Source: Ehretia macrophylla
Lineage: Eukaryota > Streptophyta > Magnoliopsida > Boraginales > Ehretiaceae
Reading direction: 5' to 3'
Assembly (NCBI GenBank): GCA_037974665.1
Contig: CM075764.1
Location: forward strand, 88,840,825-88,904,824
DNA: 64,000 bases
Shown: positions 1-10,020 of the stretch, piece after piece
Layout: every line of letters begins with the position of its first letter
Position numbering within the stretch: the first letter of the stretch is position 1
Translations under genes and position numbers: made by a program
Notes under the pieces: generated by a model
Seen by the model: the letters and a program-made list of their open reading frames with translations, nothing else
Databases searched by the model: none
Told to the model about the DNA's origin: nothing

Positions 1-960
1 TGAGATGCTAGATTTCCAAATAAAAATAAACTTGGTCCGTATTTTATTAGCATGCGTATTTTAATAGAGAAATCTCCTACAAAGTCATTAGCCGTTTAAA
101 TCGAAGTTATCATGTCCTCACTTAACATTGCGTTAATGTTAATACACGTTCAATCTAGGGGTCCAAAAACTCTCACATTGTGTCTAAACTTCATAAACAT
201 GAAAAATATAAAGATATAAATACGCTTTAATACGTTGTTCATACCTATTAACAAGTTAGAATTCATACTATTAAGGGTTCGTAGCCCATCCGTGGCAATT
301 GGCTACGGATTGGCTACGAATTTCATTTTTCCGTAGCCCATCCGTGGCAATTGGCTACGGATGGGCTACGGACTTTCAGAAAAAAAATGAGAATTTTCGG
401 TTTTAATTTAAATTATAGAATTTTGATTACACCTACAACGTAGTAACTTAACTTGAGTTGCAAAATTTTTAAGTAAAAATAAATTTGGTCTGTATTTCAT
501 TAACGTGCGTACTTTTATAGAGAAATCAATTACCGTTTAAATTGAACTTATCATATTTTCACTTAACATTGCGTTAATGTTAATAAACGTTCAGTTTAGG
601 AGTCAAAAAACTTTCACATTGTGTCTAAACTTCATAAACGAGAAAAATATGAAGATATTAACATGTTTTAATACGTTGTTCCTACCTATTAACAAGTTAT
701 AATATATATTATTAGTTGTCCGTAACCCAGCAGTAGTCAATTGGCTACTGCTGGCCTACGGACTAGAATGCTTCTGTAGCCCAGCAGTAGCCAATTAGGC
801 TACGGAATTCAACAAAAAATTGAGGTTTATCATTTTTAATTTTGAATTATGGAATTTTTATTGCACTTACAACGTAGTAACTTCACTTGAATTGCAAATT
901 TTTCAATTAAAAATAAACTTGGCCCGTATTTTATTAACATGCGTACTTTATAGAGAAATC
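1..960. repeat. Tandem array of repeats of about 445 bp inside CACTA-A (copy 1)
   Basis: About two and a half units are visible. Each has a facing pair of motifs, CCGTAGCCCATCCGTGGCAA then GGCTACGGATTGGCTACG, followed by a conserved AT-rich spacer that ends near ATTCATACTATTAGG. The units diverge progressively towards position 960: in the third unit the motif has drifted to CCCAGCAGTAGCCAATTGG. The same array, longer, is found at 44760-46610 and 53465-54770. Confidence 0.75.
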
Positions 961-1020
961 AATTGGCTAATACAAACTTAAGTTAAATTAAACTAAACCC
1001 ATCATATATATAATAAAGTA

Positions 1021-1145
1021 CATATAAACTTTTTTAAAAAAATAACTAAATTAAATATGCCTATGAATATTGGAAAAACATAAATTTGGGATTTTTAGAA
1101 AGGAGAAATTTTTTTTAAAAAAAATTTAAAATTAAAAAAAAAAAC
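1021..1145. other. AT-rich spacer of CACTA-A, no gene seen
   Basis: This is AT-rich sequence ending in an A-rich run that abuts the GC-rich island. No reading frame or motif is convincing. Confidence 0.4.
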
Positions 1146-1265
1146 TTGGCCAGCCAGAGGGCCTACCGGAGGGCCCGCCAGCCGGCAGGTGTGGCCAGAG
1201 TGCCTGTCGGTGTGGCCGAAAGGCTTACCGGAGGGCCCGCTAGATGGCCTACCAGCCTTCTGGCG
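1146..1265. other. GC-rich island with short repeats inside CACTA-A (copy 1)
   Basis: Here the sequence switches abruptly from almost pure A/T to about 65-70% G+C. Variants of GGCCTACCGGAGGGCCCGCC occur at least twice. The island is flanked by an A-rich tract on the left and a T-rich tract on the right, so the flanks could pair with each other. The copy at 55081-55172 is shorter but clearly homologous. A Gly/Pro/Ser-rich frame crosses it on the minus strand, but I see no evidence that it is translated. Confidence 0.6.
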
Positions 1266-1449
1266 AAACATTTTTTTTTTTGAATTTTTTTTATGGCTAC
1301 GCAAACCCGTAGCCATTCCGTCACCCGCGTTTTTGTTTTCTAGATACAACTACGAAATGTTTTTTAAGTTTTTTCATTTCCCTCTACTTTTTTTCCCTCT
1401 CTTTTCTCTCTCTACGAAATTTTCTTTATCTTCTCTCTAAGGCACTACC

Positions 1450-1580
1450 ATCAACCACCATGGCTACCATCACCACTACCAAATGCAAAATCACCACCAC
1501 TAACCACCAACCATCACCATGGGCGCCACTAACACTACCAACATCACCAAGGGCACCATCACCATAACCACCATCTCCTT
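1450..1580 (+). repeat. ACC/ATC-rich low-complexity tract ahead of CTATAGGTAAATAGTT (copy 1)
   Basis: The tract consists of repeated ACCACCATCACCACTACC-type triplets and would encode a Thr/His/Pro-rich stretch beginning MATITTTK at 1460. It ends just before CTATAGGTAAATAGTT, which looks like a splice donor (G|GTAAAT). The same tract-plus-donor arrangement occurs again at about 2869-3160. It could be a leader exon of a chimeric CACTA-A transcript, but that is inference. Confidence 0.45.
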
Positions 1581-1829
1581 TTCTCTTTTCTATAGGTAAA
1601 TAGTTTAAGGTTTATATTTCCCCTCTTTTTTGTCTACTATACACATATGTATATATATGCGTGTGTGTATATATATATGTATGTGTGTGTGAATTTTAGA
1701 TTTTTATTTGTTCAATCTATAGTTTTTGTACTTAATTTTATGTTTATTTCTAATTTTATTTAGTGATATTTGACATAAATATTTGATATTATATTTGGCA
1801 TAAATATTGTGTGAATTAAAAATGTTGTA

Positions 1830-2868
1830 TTGTAGTCATATTTGGTTGTGCAATATGAAATGTTATTTGGTAGTACAATATACTACTTAAATATTTTGGG
1901 CCTTTAGTGTTAAATTGGGCTATGAATTCACATGCTAGGTTATTTATTATGAAGTAAATGTGAAGTACATGTGTAGAATGTTGTTAAAAGTTAGAGACTT
2001 TATGTGGGTATTGTTGTTTGATGTAGTTGTATAATATGTTGAATATATGTTTGATAAAATGCTTGAATGAGTGTTTTTAGCCTACATACATTGCATACAA
2101 CATATATACATGATATATGCTTGTAAAATAAGGCCTAAAGTTGGAATCTTGTAAATTTCCTTGGATTTCAAATGGAAATGTGACTTGTTTATGTTATTAG
2201 CTAGTTAGATTGCTAAAAATGATTACCAAGTGAACTTAATGGTGCTCTTGTACAAGTTAATTGCTAACGAAAATTAGGTAAAATATGTGTGAATGCTATA
2301 AGTGGTAGCCTACTTTGCTATCACTAGATTTGTGAAACGATTGAATTATTGGTTGTGAATGCTTTATGAGTTATATTGAATTAAACGATTGGATTATGAT
2401 GTTTTGCAAGTTTTATAGTTCGTTTTTCAACAAAGTTCTATTATGCACATGTTAGATCATAGCTTTTGACTTATAGAAATCAAAGAGTTTAGTTGCAAGT
2501 TTATGAATCACTTTGGAAATGTAACTAAAGCATACTTAGCTTATTTTTGAACTTAGAAAGTATTTGCTTTATGGATTGTAATTCATCTTGATAACTTGTG
2601 AGTAAAGACAGGTCTAGCTAATATTGTGAGACTTAGATGCTTTCTACAACATGAAATTTAAATTACTTGAACTTGTAAATATTGCTAGGCTTAGATAGAC
2701 CTATTATGAAGAAATGTTGTGTTTAGCATGTTATGCATAAGCAAAGCTTCAAGAAGGTGTTCTTGTGTATTTGTTGTTGGCATTGAGTATAACTGTACAA
2801 GTGTCGGAATGTAGCCAATTAAGGGGAGACTTTGTCTGATTATTGTCGCGTTTGGTCGGGGTGTGACA
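1830..2868 (+). mobile_element. Candidate solo LTR remnant (Gypsy-like) inside CACTA-A (copy 1)
   Basis: The stretch ending at 2868 has the look of the 3' end of a Gypsy-type LTR: an AAGGGGAGACTTTGTC block, a GC-richer GTCGGGGTGTGACA terminus, and then a direct return to the ACC-rich repeat. No internal region, primer-binding site or second LTR is seen. The left boundary could not be fixed and no clean target duplication was found, so this is a fossil and only a candidate. The homologous piece is at about 55760-56795, so it predates duplication of the host CACTA element. Confidence 0.33.
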
Positions 2869-3145
2869 CCATCAACACCAAGGACACCAACACCATCAAA
2901 GGTAATACAATATACTAGTTTATATTTGTATGTGTATATATATATAATCTAAATTTTATTTGTAATTTATTGGTTTTTTCATTTTTTTATTTAATTTTTA
3001 TTCGTCATCACTACCAAGGGCACCACCAAAGACGTCACCAAGAGTACCACCCCCATCACCACTATCAAGGGCATCATCAACACCACCAATGGCACCATCA
3101 CTACCACCAAGAGCACCACTATCATATTCCTATCTCTATCTATAG
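2869..3145 (+). repeat. Second ACC-rich tract of CACTA-A (copy 1)
   Basis: The sequence is built from CACCAAGGGCACCACC-type triplets, split by an AT-rich stretch with GTAATA and GTATAT (about 2900-3000) that could be an intron. It ends in CTATCTATAGGTAAATAGTT, matching the end of the first tract near 1595. This suggests a segmental duplication inside the element. Confidence 0.45.
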
Positions 3146-3420
3146 GTAAATAGTTAGGATTGAATATGTACCACACTTATAGTTCAATATGTATATATGT
3201 TAATGCCGATAATATGTATATGTTAATGCCGATGTAGCGAATATGAAATGTTATTTGATTAGTGGTGTTATTCTTTTATTATATGTAAAAATAATGAAGT
3301 CATGTGCTAATTTAGAGTTGAAATAATAGAGTTGAGTTCATTTAGAATTGAAATAATAGAGTCATGCTAATTTAGAATTGAATTAATGGAATCACGTGCT
3401 TAAATGAAATTCTTTTGTTA

Positions 3421-3547
3421 AGTGATATAGGATTGACTTTATTGAGATTTAAAGAAAAAGTAGAGAATGATCCATTCGAATATTTATCGAATTAGAAGGA
3501 TGATGCTGGAGAAGATAATCATTCTTCATATGGAGTTGAGTGTTGTG
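3421..3547 (+). pseudogene. Captured LRR receptor-like kinase fragment (LRRNT region) in CACTA-A, copy 1
   Basis: The frame reads as the start of an LRR-RLK ectodomain: LTLLRFKEKVENDPFEYLSN followed by a Gly-Val-Glu-Cys motif. This matches the LRRNT_2 region of plant inactive receptor-like kinases of the MDIS/At2g40270 type, where the pattern is ALLxFKxxVxxDPFxxLSNW...CSWxGVxC. Copy 1 has a stop where copy 3 (57355-57481) keeps Trp. No LRR repeats, transmembrane segment or kinase domain follow, so only one exon-sized piece was captured. Family assignment is by motif recognition and should hold at family level; the exact donor gene is unknown. Confidence 0.62.
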
Positions 3548-3856
3548 GTATTGCAAGTACTATGTCCCTGTGTTTCAAGCTTTTCTAAATGCATACTCGG
3601 TGGAGGGAACGTGACTGAATATTTTTCTTATATGTTTGACGATAAAATTATCCCTATTAAGGACTGTGGAGATCTGTCTTACAATGGTTCAAAATATGGT
3701 AGAATTTCTCTTTTCTATATGAATGCATCAATTTTCTCCAATTTGTATCCCCTTTTATGCGAATGGCATTGGTGTTACGAAAAATTATATATTAGAAGGG
3801 TAGATAATAAGGTAATTTCATACAAACGACACTTCTATACGCAAAACATTACTTAG
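3548..3856 (+). pseudogene. Unrecognised coding-like fragment between the two captured pieces (copy 1)
   Basis: An open frame from about 3608 to 3856 contains TEYFSYMFDDKIIPIKDCGD followed by an aromatic-rich stretch (YPLLCEWHWCYEK). Codon use and amino-acid composition look like a real globular protein rather than random AT-rich sequence, and the frame is conserved in the second copy near 57546-57731. I do not recognise the family. It may be a third captured exon, or more of the gene that donated a neighbouring fragment. Confidence 0.4.
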
Positions 3857-4100
3857 GAGATTCAATTACATTTCTTGCTAGAAGCCTTGGAATGATTCCA
3901 AGTTTCTTATTAACTATTTTCTCTTCTAACTCATGAGCTTTTGGTGTTTTTTTAATACTATTTCACTGGTTAGATTGTGTCGGGAGAAGAAATTTGGCAA
4001 TATATATATGTAGATGAGGAATTTAATAAATTAAACTGCTCTAAATATCTTCAAGCAATATTTGTGTGTTATTTATCTATATTTATTTGTGGTGTAATAG

Positions 4101-4187
4101 GAGATGACTTTGGAAGAGCATGAGAAAGTACAGAAAGAGAAAATGAAAGCTTTGCAGGCATTAAAATCATATAAGCGAGATGATTAG
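4101..4187 (+). pseudogene. Captured RGGA/HABP4-type RNA-binding protein tail in CACTA-A, copy 1
   Basis: Directly after an intron-like acceptor (TGTAATAG|GAG), 28 codons and a stop read EMTLEEHEKVQKEKMKALQA and onward. This is the EMTLEEYEKxxEEKRKALxALK motif of plant RGGA proteins (HABP4_PAI-RBP1 domain; hyaluronan/mRNA-binding homologues). The RG-rich part and the rest of the C-terminus are absent. The copy at 58037-58123 has the same length and an open frame. The motif is seen in the sequence; capture of a host exon by the transposon is inference, but the retained acceptor supports it. Confidence 0.65.
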
Positions 4188-4199
4188 AAGACAATAGTA

Positions 4200-4925
4200 G
4201 ATCATTTTAGTTTTTTTTGTAAATTAATATTATTTTTGTATTAGTTTTTTTAAAATATTATAAATCTATTGTAAATATTAAAATTTTTGTAAATAATAAT
4301 TTGTATTTTTAATTTTTTTTGTTAATATACATTTTTTATATTTATAATTGTTTTTATTTTTTTTAAATTAAATAATTAATTAGCAACGAAATAGCTACGA
4401 CAATGTGCCGACAAAAGGCTACAGATATTTGGTGACAATTGGCTACGGATTGGCTACCATAACAATCCGTAGCCGTGGACAACGATCGATTTACGATCGA
4501 AATGGCTACTGCTTTACTACGGACGTTAATAATTAATAACAAAATAAAAATTTTAGTTGGCTACGGATGGGCTACGGATTGGCTACGGAAAAAGGGCTAC
4601 CGATATTCTACGGATACTAATCTGTAGTCGTGGGCTACAGATGATTTACGACCGAAACGACTACGAATTTGCTATGGACATTAATAATTAATTTTTTTTA
4701 AAAAGTTGGCTACGGATGGGCTACGGCTATTTTGCTACGGAAGTTATAAAAAATAAATATAAATTAATTTTTGAAATTGGTTACGGATGGGCTACGGAAT
4801 ATCAAATTGGCAACGAAGTTTTTTACTACGAGCGGTATTCCGTAGCCTAGCGGTCGCCTGTCCCAATTTGACTACTACTAGGCTACGGATTTTGGCCGTC
4901 GCCTCAGCTTTTTTTTCTTGTAGTG
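4200..4925. other. Right subterminal region of CACTA-A (copy 1)
   Basis: The first 180 bases are AT-rich with no gene. From about 4380 onwards, GGCTACGGATTGGCTACGG-type motifs recur every 30-100 bases in mostly one orientation, ending in the inverted terminus at 4913-4925. Confidence 0.6.
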
Positions 4926-4928
4926 GAT

Positions 4929-5790
4929 GACATAACCCGTCACGACTTATCGGACTCCAACGCAACCATCCTTTGCGAGTTTGTATCTCTGTACGACTTT
5001 CCTAAGCTTATTGATTAGATTTTCATTCTTATTGACTTTTTTCAATTGAGGTTCTAAATAGTTTGACGGAGATGGTTGCTCCTCCTACTCAATACTCTCT
5101 GTTTTTGTGGATCTTATTGTCATCGTTTTAAAATATAGAGAACCAAATTATAATTTTATGAAAATTTAGAGGACCAATAGGATTCATGTATACACTATTA
5201 ATTACTGTTAAGTTACACTTGGACATTTTTAATATTTTAAATGGGTGGCGGTGGTGAGTTTTGAACTGAAGACCTTTTGGTACCTAAACTTTAATACCAT
5301 GTTAAGTTACCACCTCATCTAAAAACTTAAACTTTATTATATTATTTATTATATTCAACAATTACAAACCTTGGATTGTCTTAAGGGAATTTTTTACAAA
5401 TTACCCTTCATGTATAGGTAGTGGCACTTTACTCCGTGATGTATTATAGTGATCACTCAAATCCTTTGACTAATGATCTAATGAAACAAGATTAACATCA
5501 ATTTTATATTTCAATATTACATGTCATGACCGTATGGTATGGAGAATTCTAAGGATTTTCAGTTGATCATGGATTGAAAGAACATGCTTCTTTGATTGCC
5601 AATTGATAGTTCCTTTGAACATGTAAGTTAACGCTCGACGTTAACGTTCCTAATTTTAAATATGACTCAACATTGACATATATTATATTAAGCTTTTATG
5701 CCTTGCAGCTAGCCTGTACTAATAGTTTGGATGATCAAGTAAAATATCTTTCAATAGACCCAAGTAGGTGTGTGCACACATGGTAAAAGT
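4929..5790. other. Non-coding start of unit 1
   Basis: No gene is recognised. Short frames (for example near 4960-5020) are interrupted. The stretch holds the SINE-like head at 5241-5320 and otherwise AT-rich unique-looking sequence shared by all three units. Confidence 0.4.
5241..5320 (-). repeat. tRNA-derived SINE-like head (unit 1)
   Basis: Read on the minus strand, it runs from GATGAGGTGGTAACTTAACATGG (split here as GATGAGGTGG and TAACTTAACATGG) through GGTACCAAAAGGTC to GGTTCAAAACTCACC-like sequence. These resemble the pol III A and B boxes of plant SINEs, though the B box is degenerate (AGTTCAAAACT; GGTTCAAAACT in unit 2). Related copies are at 27444-27522 and 59168-59246, simply the duplicates of this one. 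No target duplication could be delimited. Confidence 0.35.
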
Positions 5791-5809
5791 ACTTGGTTTT
5801 TTTTTTTTA

Positions 5810-6466
5810 CAAAAAAGTACTGGGTAAATGGATACAGATTTCACACATTGGCGTATGATCATCAAAGACTATAATGAATAGTAGAGTCTTCGTTGAAAGG
5901 ACAACATTTTGATACGAATGAGAATACTTGCTACAGTTTGTTGACTAACACTATTGAGTTAAAATACCATAATTTGACTTTGAAATGTATGAGAGTTGTT
6001 GTCTTTAAGTGTGAGTGGTATAATTATCAAAACGATAAGGGATTAAAGGTTCATTTAAAATATTGACTGACTTATATAAATGTGAAGAAAATATACCTAA
6101 AGTATGAACCCTTTGTCTTAGCTGAATAAGCACATCCATTTTACTACGCCAAGTATCCAAATTCTAAAAGAGACTTAATAAATTGGTAGGCTGTATGTAA
6201 GATCAAACCAAGGAATCACTATGATATGCCTAGGGAAGAGCATGAAATAGATGAACACTTTCCTTTTTATATAGGCGGATGAAATGGACGTGCCATTAAT
6301 ACTACCGAATGATAACGATATTTTTATTCGTTCTCCTGAGTTAGCTCAATATATTGGACTAGTTGGAGATGATGAAGATGAATACCAGGGTGATGATAGC
6401 GACAAAAATTGTGACAATGAGTCTTGCAATGGTACGGAAGTAGACGATGATGAACTGTCTTATTAA
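5810..6466 (+). pseudogene. CACTA transposase C-terminal fragment (DUF4216 region), unit 1
   Basis: Broken frames read as the C-terminal DUF4216 region of TNP2-type CACTA transposases: a GYxFHT-like start near 5825, an IELKYHN-like strand near 5960, VVVFKCEWYN near 5997, LKVH, then KIYLKYEPFVLAE and a PFYYAKYP-like strand to near 6160. A final exon follows an acceptor at 6274 (ATATAG|GCGGAT) and encodes an acidic tail (GDDEDEYQGDDSD) ending at a stop at 6464-6466. Several stops interrupt the upstream part. The catalytic DDE region is not in the window, so this is the 3' remnant of an old CACTA gene. Confidence 0.65.
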
Positions 6467-6615
6467 TATTAGAACTAATGAAGTCAATGTGTATGAATAT
6501 ATATATATATTCTGTATTTGAGTGTTTGTATGATATAATCGACATTAAAAGAGTTTAATATATAAAATGTTTTTTATATTTTGTATGTATACCTATAATA
6601 CATATATACACATTG

Positions 6616-7735
6616 ATAGCTAGAGGTAGAGGCTCTCAGAGATATCCACACTCTATGGGTCACTGTCAAGACCAAATGCTGACGGTACTTCTAGTTCTTC
6701 ACAGGCCTCTACATGTTCTGGTGATCGAGCCTTCCCTACCACCCGAGCTCCATCGCTTGGATTGTCACAGTACCTATCTGACATCCAGGTGCATGACGAG
6801 GATACGCATGTAGATATTGGTGGCACACCTACCAGCAGCGACCCACGTTAGTCTACATAGCCAGAGTCATCAAGTCAAGCCGAGGGCACTACATATTGGC
6901 AAAGGTTCGATTTTTACTTGTTAGAGGCTTATACAACATGATTGACAGATGGACGTACACATGTCTGGATGTAAAACAACAGGTAAGCATTGATTTCCAT
7001 CGAATTGTGTAAAAGGTTAATTCATTTTTCCATAAATTTATTTTTATTACAAATATAACAATATGTATATTTTATTGTTAACAAATTAGTACTAGCTGCG
7101 CGACCCTTCGAAAGTTTAAGAACATTCTAATGGGAGGATACACCGGAGCATGGACTATATATTCAAAGGTTATGCTAGAGATTAACGATCAATGGTTTTT
7201 CTTCCTTGCGGTTGTAGAGACATTACAAGTGGTATCTCTATGAGAGTCAACGCGTAAGGAAGCATTTCCATATGAAGGTAGGGGAAAGGATCAAGGACCA
7301 GTTGTACAAGACCTGTTGAGAGAACAAGAGGTTTGACTGGATTTCTGAGGAAAGTTGGGAATAGATGAAAGTGCGATGGTAGGATGGCAAATGGGTAAAG
7401 AATGCCTTACAGAAACAAGGATAACCGACTTAAGTCCCCATCTATGTACTACACTAGCTTCACCCTATTTCATGATATCAAGAGGCAGATGGTGTGTATC
7501 AAAAATATTTTAGTTAACTTTTGTATGTGAAATTATCTATTTCATGTCTTATACACTTGCCTAATTATTTTGGACTCGAAAAATAGCTAACTAAATTTTG
7601 TATTTGTGTTGCGCACAAGACGAAAAAGAAGGCCCGCCAACCACTTGTGCTGAGGTTTTCAAGGTGGCTCACACTAAGGGTAATAATTAGGACATCCAAT
7701 TTATTGATCCGAAGGCTGGTAAGATGATAGTAAGT
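6616..7735 (+). pseudogene. Decayed CACTA second ORF (Transposase_24-like), unit 1
   Basis: The region begins with an Arg/Gly-Ser stretch (ARGRGSQR) and carries an acidic DEDTHVDIGG-like segment in another frame. It continues after an AT-rich intron-like gap (about 6985-7085) with a K-rich helix reading VGERIKDQLYKTC. Near 7650-7730 a frame reads AEVFKVAHTKGNNQDIQFID, matching the conserved LxEVFKxTHTKxxGxFVD motif of Ptta/En/Spm proteins. Many stops and frame changes interrupt it. Its position just 3' of the DUF4216 tail is the usual CACTA gene order. Confidence 0.55.
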
Positions 7736-7773
7736 ATTTAAATTGTATTTTTCATTTCATTAAATATGTTTAA

Positions 7774-10020
7774 TTAATGTAATGATAATACTAATTTTTT
7801 TGAAAAATTTGACTTTATAAGAACCATATAATGCGCTACTCCAGTAGCGTGGGGTTGCGAGCCAAGCCGATCTACCGTACTGCTAGTTAATCTCGACCAG
7901 ATCTTCCGCATAGGTAGGGTAACACACGATGTCCCCATGAAGAGATGGAAAAGTATATATTTTCTCATATATTCAAGGGTTACATGTATACTCTATTTAT
8001 AATACAAGAGTAACTATGATAAGCAACAAGGATAAGTACAAGCAGAAGTAGTTACAACAAGGTAAATCAAACCAATATAATTATCCCAATAATTATCTTC
8101 TATCACGCCCCCTCAAGCGAAGCAGGGTCATGAACTGTGAGCTTGGATCGAAGGAGACGGAAACGATTAATGGACAATCCCTTGGTCATTATGTCGGCAA
8201 GCTGATCAAGAGTAGAAGTGAAACGAACAACAAGATCCCCAGAGGCAACTTTCTCACGTACAAAATGTACTTCTATCTCAATATGCTTGGTGCGAGCATG
8301 GTAGACAGGATTAGCAGTGAGATAAGTGGCACCAATGTTATCACACCAAAGTTTTGGAGGAGAAGTAACAGATACCTCAAGTTCAGATAAGAGAGTTTTC
8401 AACCAACATATCTCAGTTGTAGCAAAGGCAATGGCCCTGTATTTCGCCTCTGTACTCGAACGGGAGATAGTAGTTTGCTTGCGAGCAGCCCAGGAAATAA
8501 GATTTGGACCCAGAAAAATACAGTAGCCATGCGAACTACGTCAATCATCCGGATACCCCGCTCAATCAGAATCCAAATAAGCATGAAGACTGAGATCATT
8601 GGACGCTTTAATGTTAAGTCCATACGAAGTGGTATCCTTGAGATAATGTAGAATACGTTTTATGACGGTCCAATGAGGCTTGGTCGGAGCATGCATGAAC
8701 TGATACACTTTGTTAAATATTGAATAACCCCTACAATACTGCGATATAAGGTCGGATCAGATAAGGGATCGCCCTCATGTTGCAAAAGTTGCTGATTGGG
8801 CGCAATGGGAGAGGAGACGGGTTTTGCCCCTGTGAGCTTAGCACGAGCAATAAGATCCAGTGTATACTTTTGTTGACTTAAGTGAATTCTTGTAGAACTA
8901 GAAGTAACCTGTATGCCCAAGAAATAAGAAAGGGAACCCATGTCCTTCAAGGCAAACTGTTGGTTTAATAACTTGGCAACAGAAGAAATTGTTTGCTCAT
9001 TACTTCCTGTCAAAATATTATCATCAACATAAACCAACAAAAACATAAGTTCACGAGAGTCACGATGAATAAACAGAGATGTATCAGATTTAGCTGGATG
9101 AAAACCAAGACCCTGAAGACACGAACTCAGACGAGAAAACCATGCTCGAGGAGCCTACTCGAGCCCATAAATAGTTTTCTGTAGACGACAGACATAATCT
9201 GGAAAAGTCGGGTTAGTGTAACCTGGTGGCTGAGCCATGTAGACTTATTCAGTGAGCAAACCATGTAGAAATGCATTGTTGACATCAAACTACCTTATGG
9301 ACCAATGCTGGGATAACGCAATACTCAGAACAACACGAATTGTAGTAGTTTTAACCACTGGACTGAAAGTCTCATTATAATCCACACCTACTTCTTGACT
9401 ATACCCCTTGGCAACGAGCCTTGCTTTGTAGCGATCAACTGAGCCATTTGATTTATACTTCATGCGATACACCCATTTGCACCTAACAATATTAGCATTC
9501 TGAGGTTTAGGCATCAAACTCCAAGTGGCATTGTGTAACAAAGCATTATATTCTGAATCCATGGCTGCAGCCACTGAGGGGATTTAGAAGCCTGAGCATA
9601 GGTACTAGGCATAGACGCAAGAAATTGTGCGAAGACATGTGAAACAGGAGCTTTAATCACTGCATTGAATGTCACAAAATCAGGATCTTGTCGCAGTTTT
9701 AACGTGTGATCTTTGGACCGCGTAACCATTGGGTGTTTAGAAGTAGCAACAGTGTCAACTTCCATCAAAGGCACATCCAGACATTGAGGCAAGACTCCTG
9801 AGTCAACATTATAAATATTGGAATTTGCGATGGGCAATGGAGAGAGACTCGTACAAGAGAGCACATGGGTGGAAGCAATATTAGATGAAAGAAATCTAGA
9901 CAAAGCATTGGGAGGAGAAAGATGACGAAAAGAAGGGGACAAGGTGGTCCCACGCGTTGGCTGGGCTGAAAAGGATGGCAAAGCTGATGGAAAATTCTTC
10001 CATCAGCCATGGCTTTTGGT
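7774..10020 (-). mobile_element. 5'-truncated Copia retrotransposon fragment, unit 1
   Basis: This is a minus-strand fossil of the 3' part of a Ty1/Copia element. Reading from 10020 down, it has the linker ahead of reverse transcriptase, the reverse transcriptase region with the YVDD active-site motif, the RNase H region, and an LTR-like end starting with TGATAGAAG near 8106. Gag, protease and integrase are missing, and the coding part has multiple breaks. The same truncated boundary is present in units 2 and 3, so it inserted and was truncated before the tandem duplication. It lies inside the decayed CACTA remnant. Confidence 0.85.

Larger units (their letters stand above)
1..4925. mobile_element. 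CACTA-A, right-hand part of a non-autonomous CACTA transposon (copy 1)
   Basis: The right end is TTTTTTCTTGTAGTG, the inverse of the CACTACAAGAAAA terminus seen intact at 44730. It is followed by GAT, the same 3-bp target duplication as the complete copy. The stretch is colinear with about 53927-58851, so the left part lies outside the window. Both strands near the end are full of the subterminal motif GGCTACGGATGGGCTACGG and its inverse, which in En/Spm-type elements act as transposase binding sites (family knowledge). Within it are part of a repeat array of about 445 bp, a GC-rich island, ACC-rich tracts, and captured fragments of two host genes. I see no TNP2-type transposase in it, so it would depend on a helper element. 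The boundary is clear from the sequence; mobility is inferred. Confidence 0.85.

Noticed and set aside
2991-3176. Val/Leu-rich minus-strand frame that looks like a membrane protein
   Set aside because: It is the antisense of the ACC/ATC triplet tract (GGT/GAT/GTG reads as Val-rich), with no other support.
5241-5320. A tRNA gene on the minus strand
   Set aside because: Only A-box-like and B-box-like parts are present; no cloverleaf or acceptor stem can be formed. It was kept only as a SINE-like head.
8103-9184. Plus-strand frames across the Copia fragment
   Set aside because: They are antisense shadows of the reverse transcriptase and RNase H fossil.
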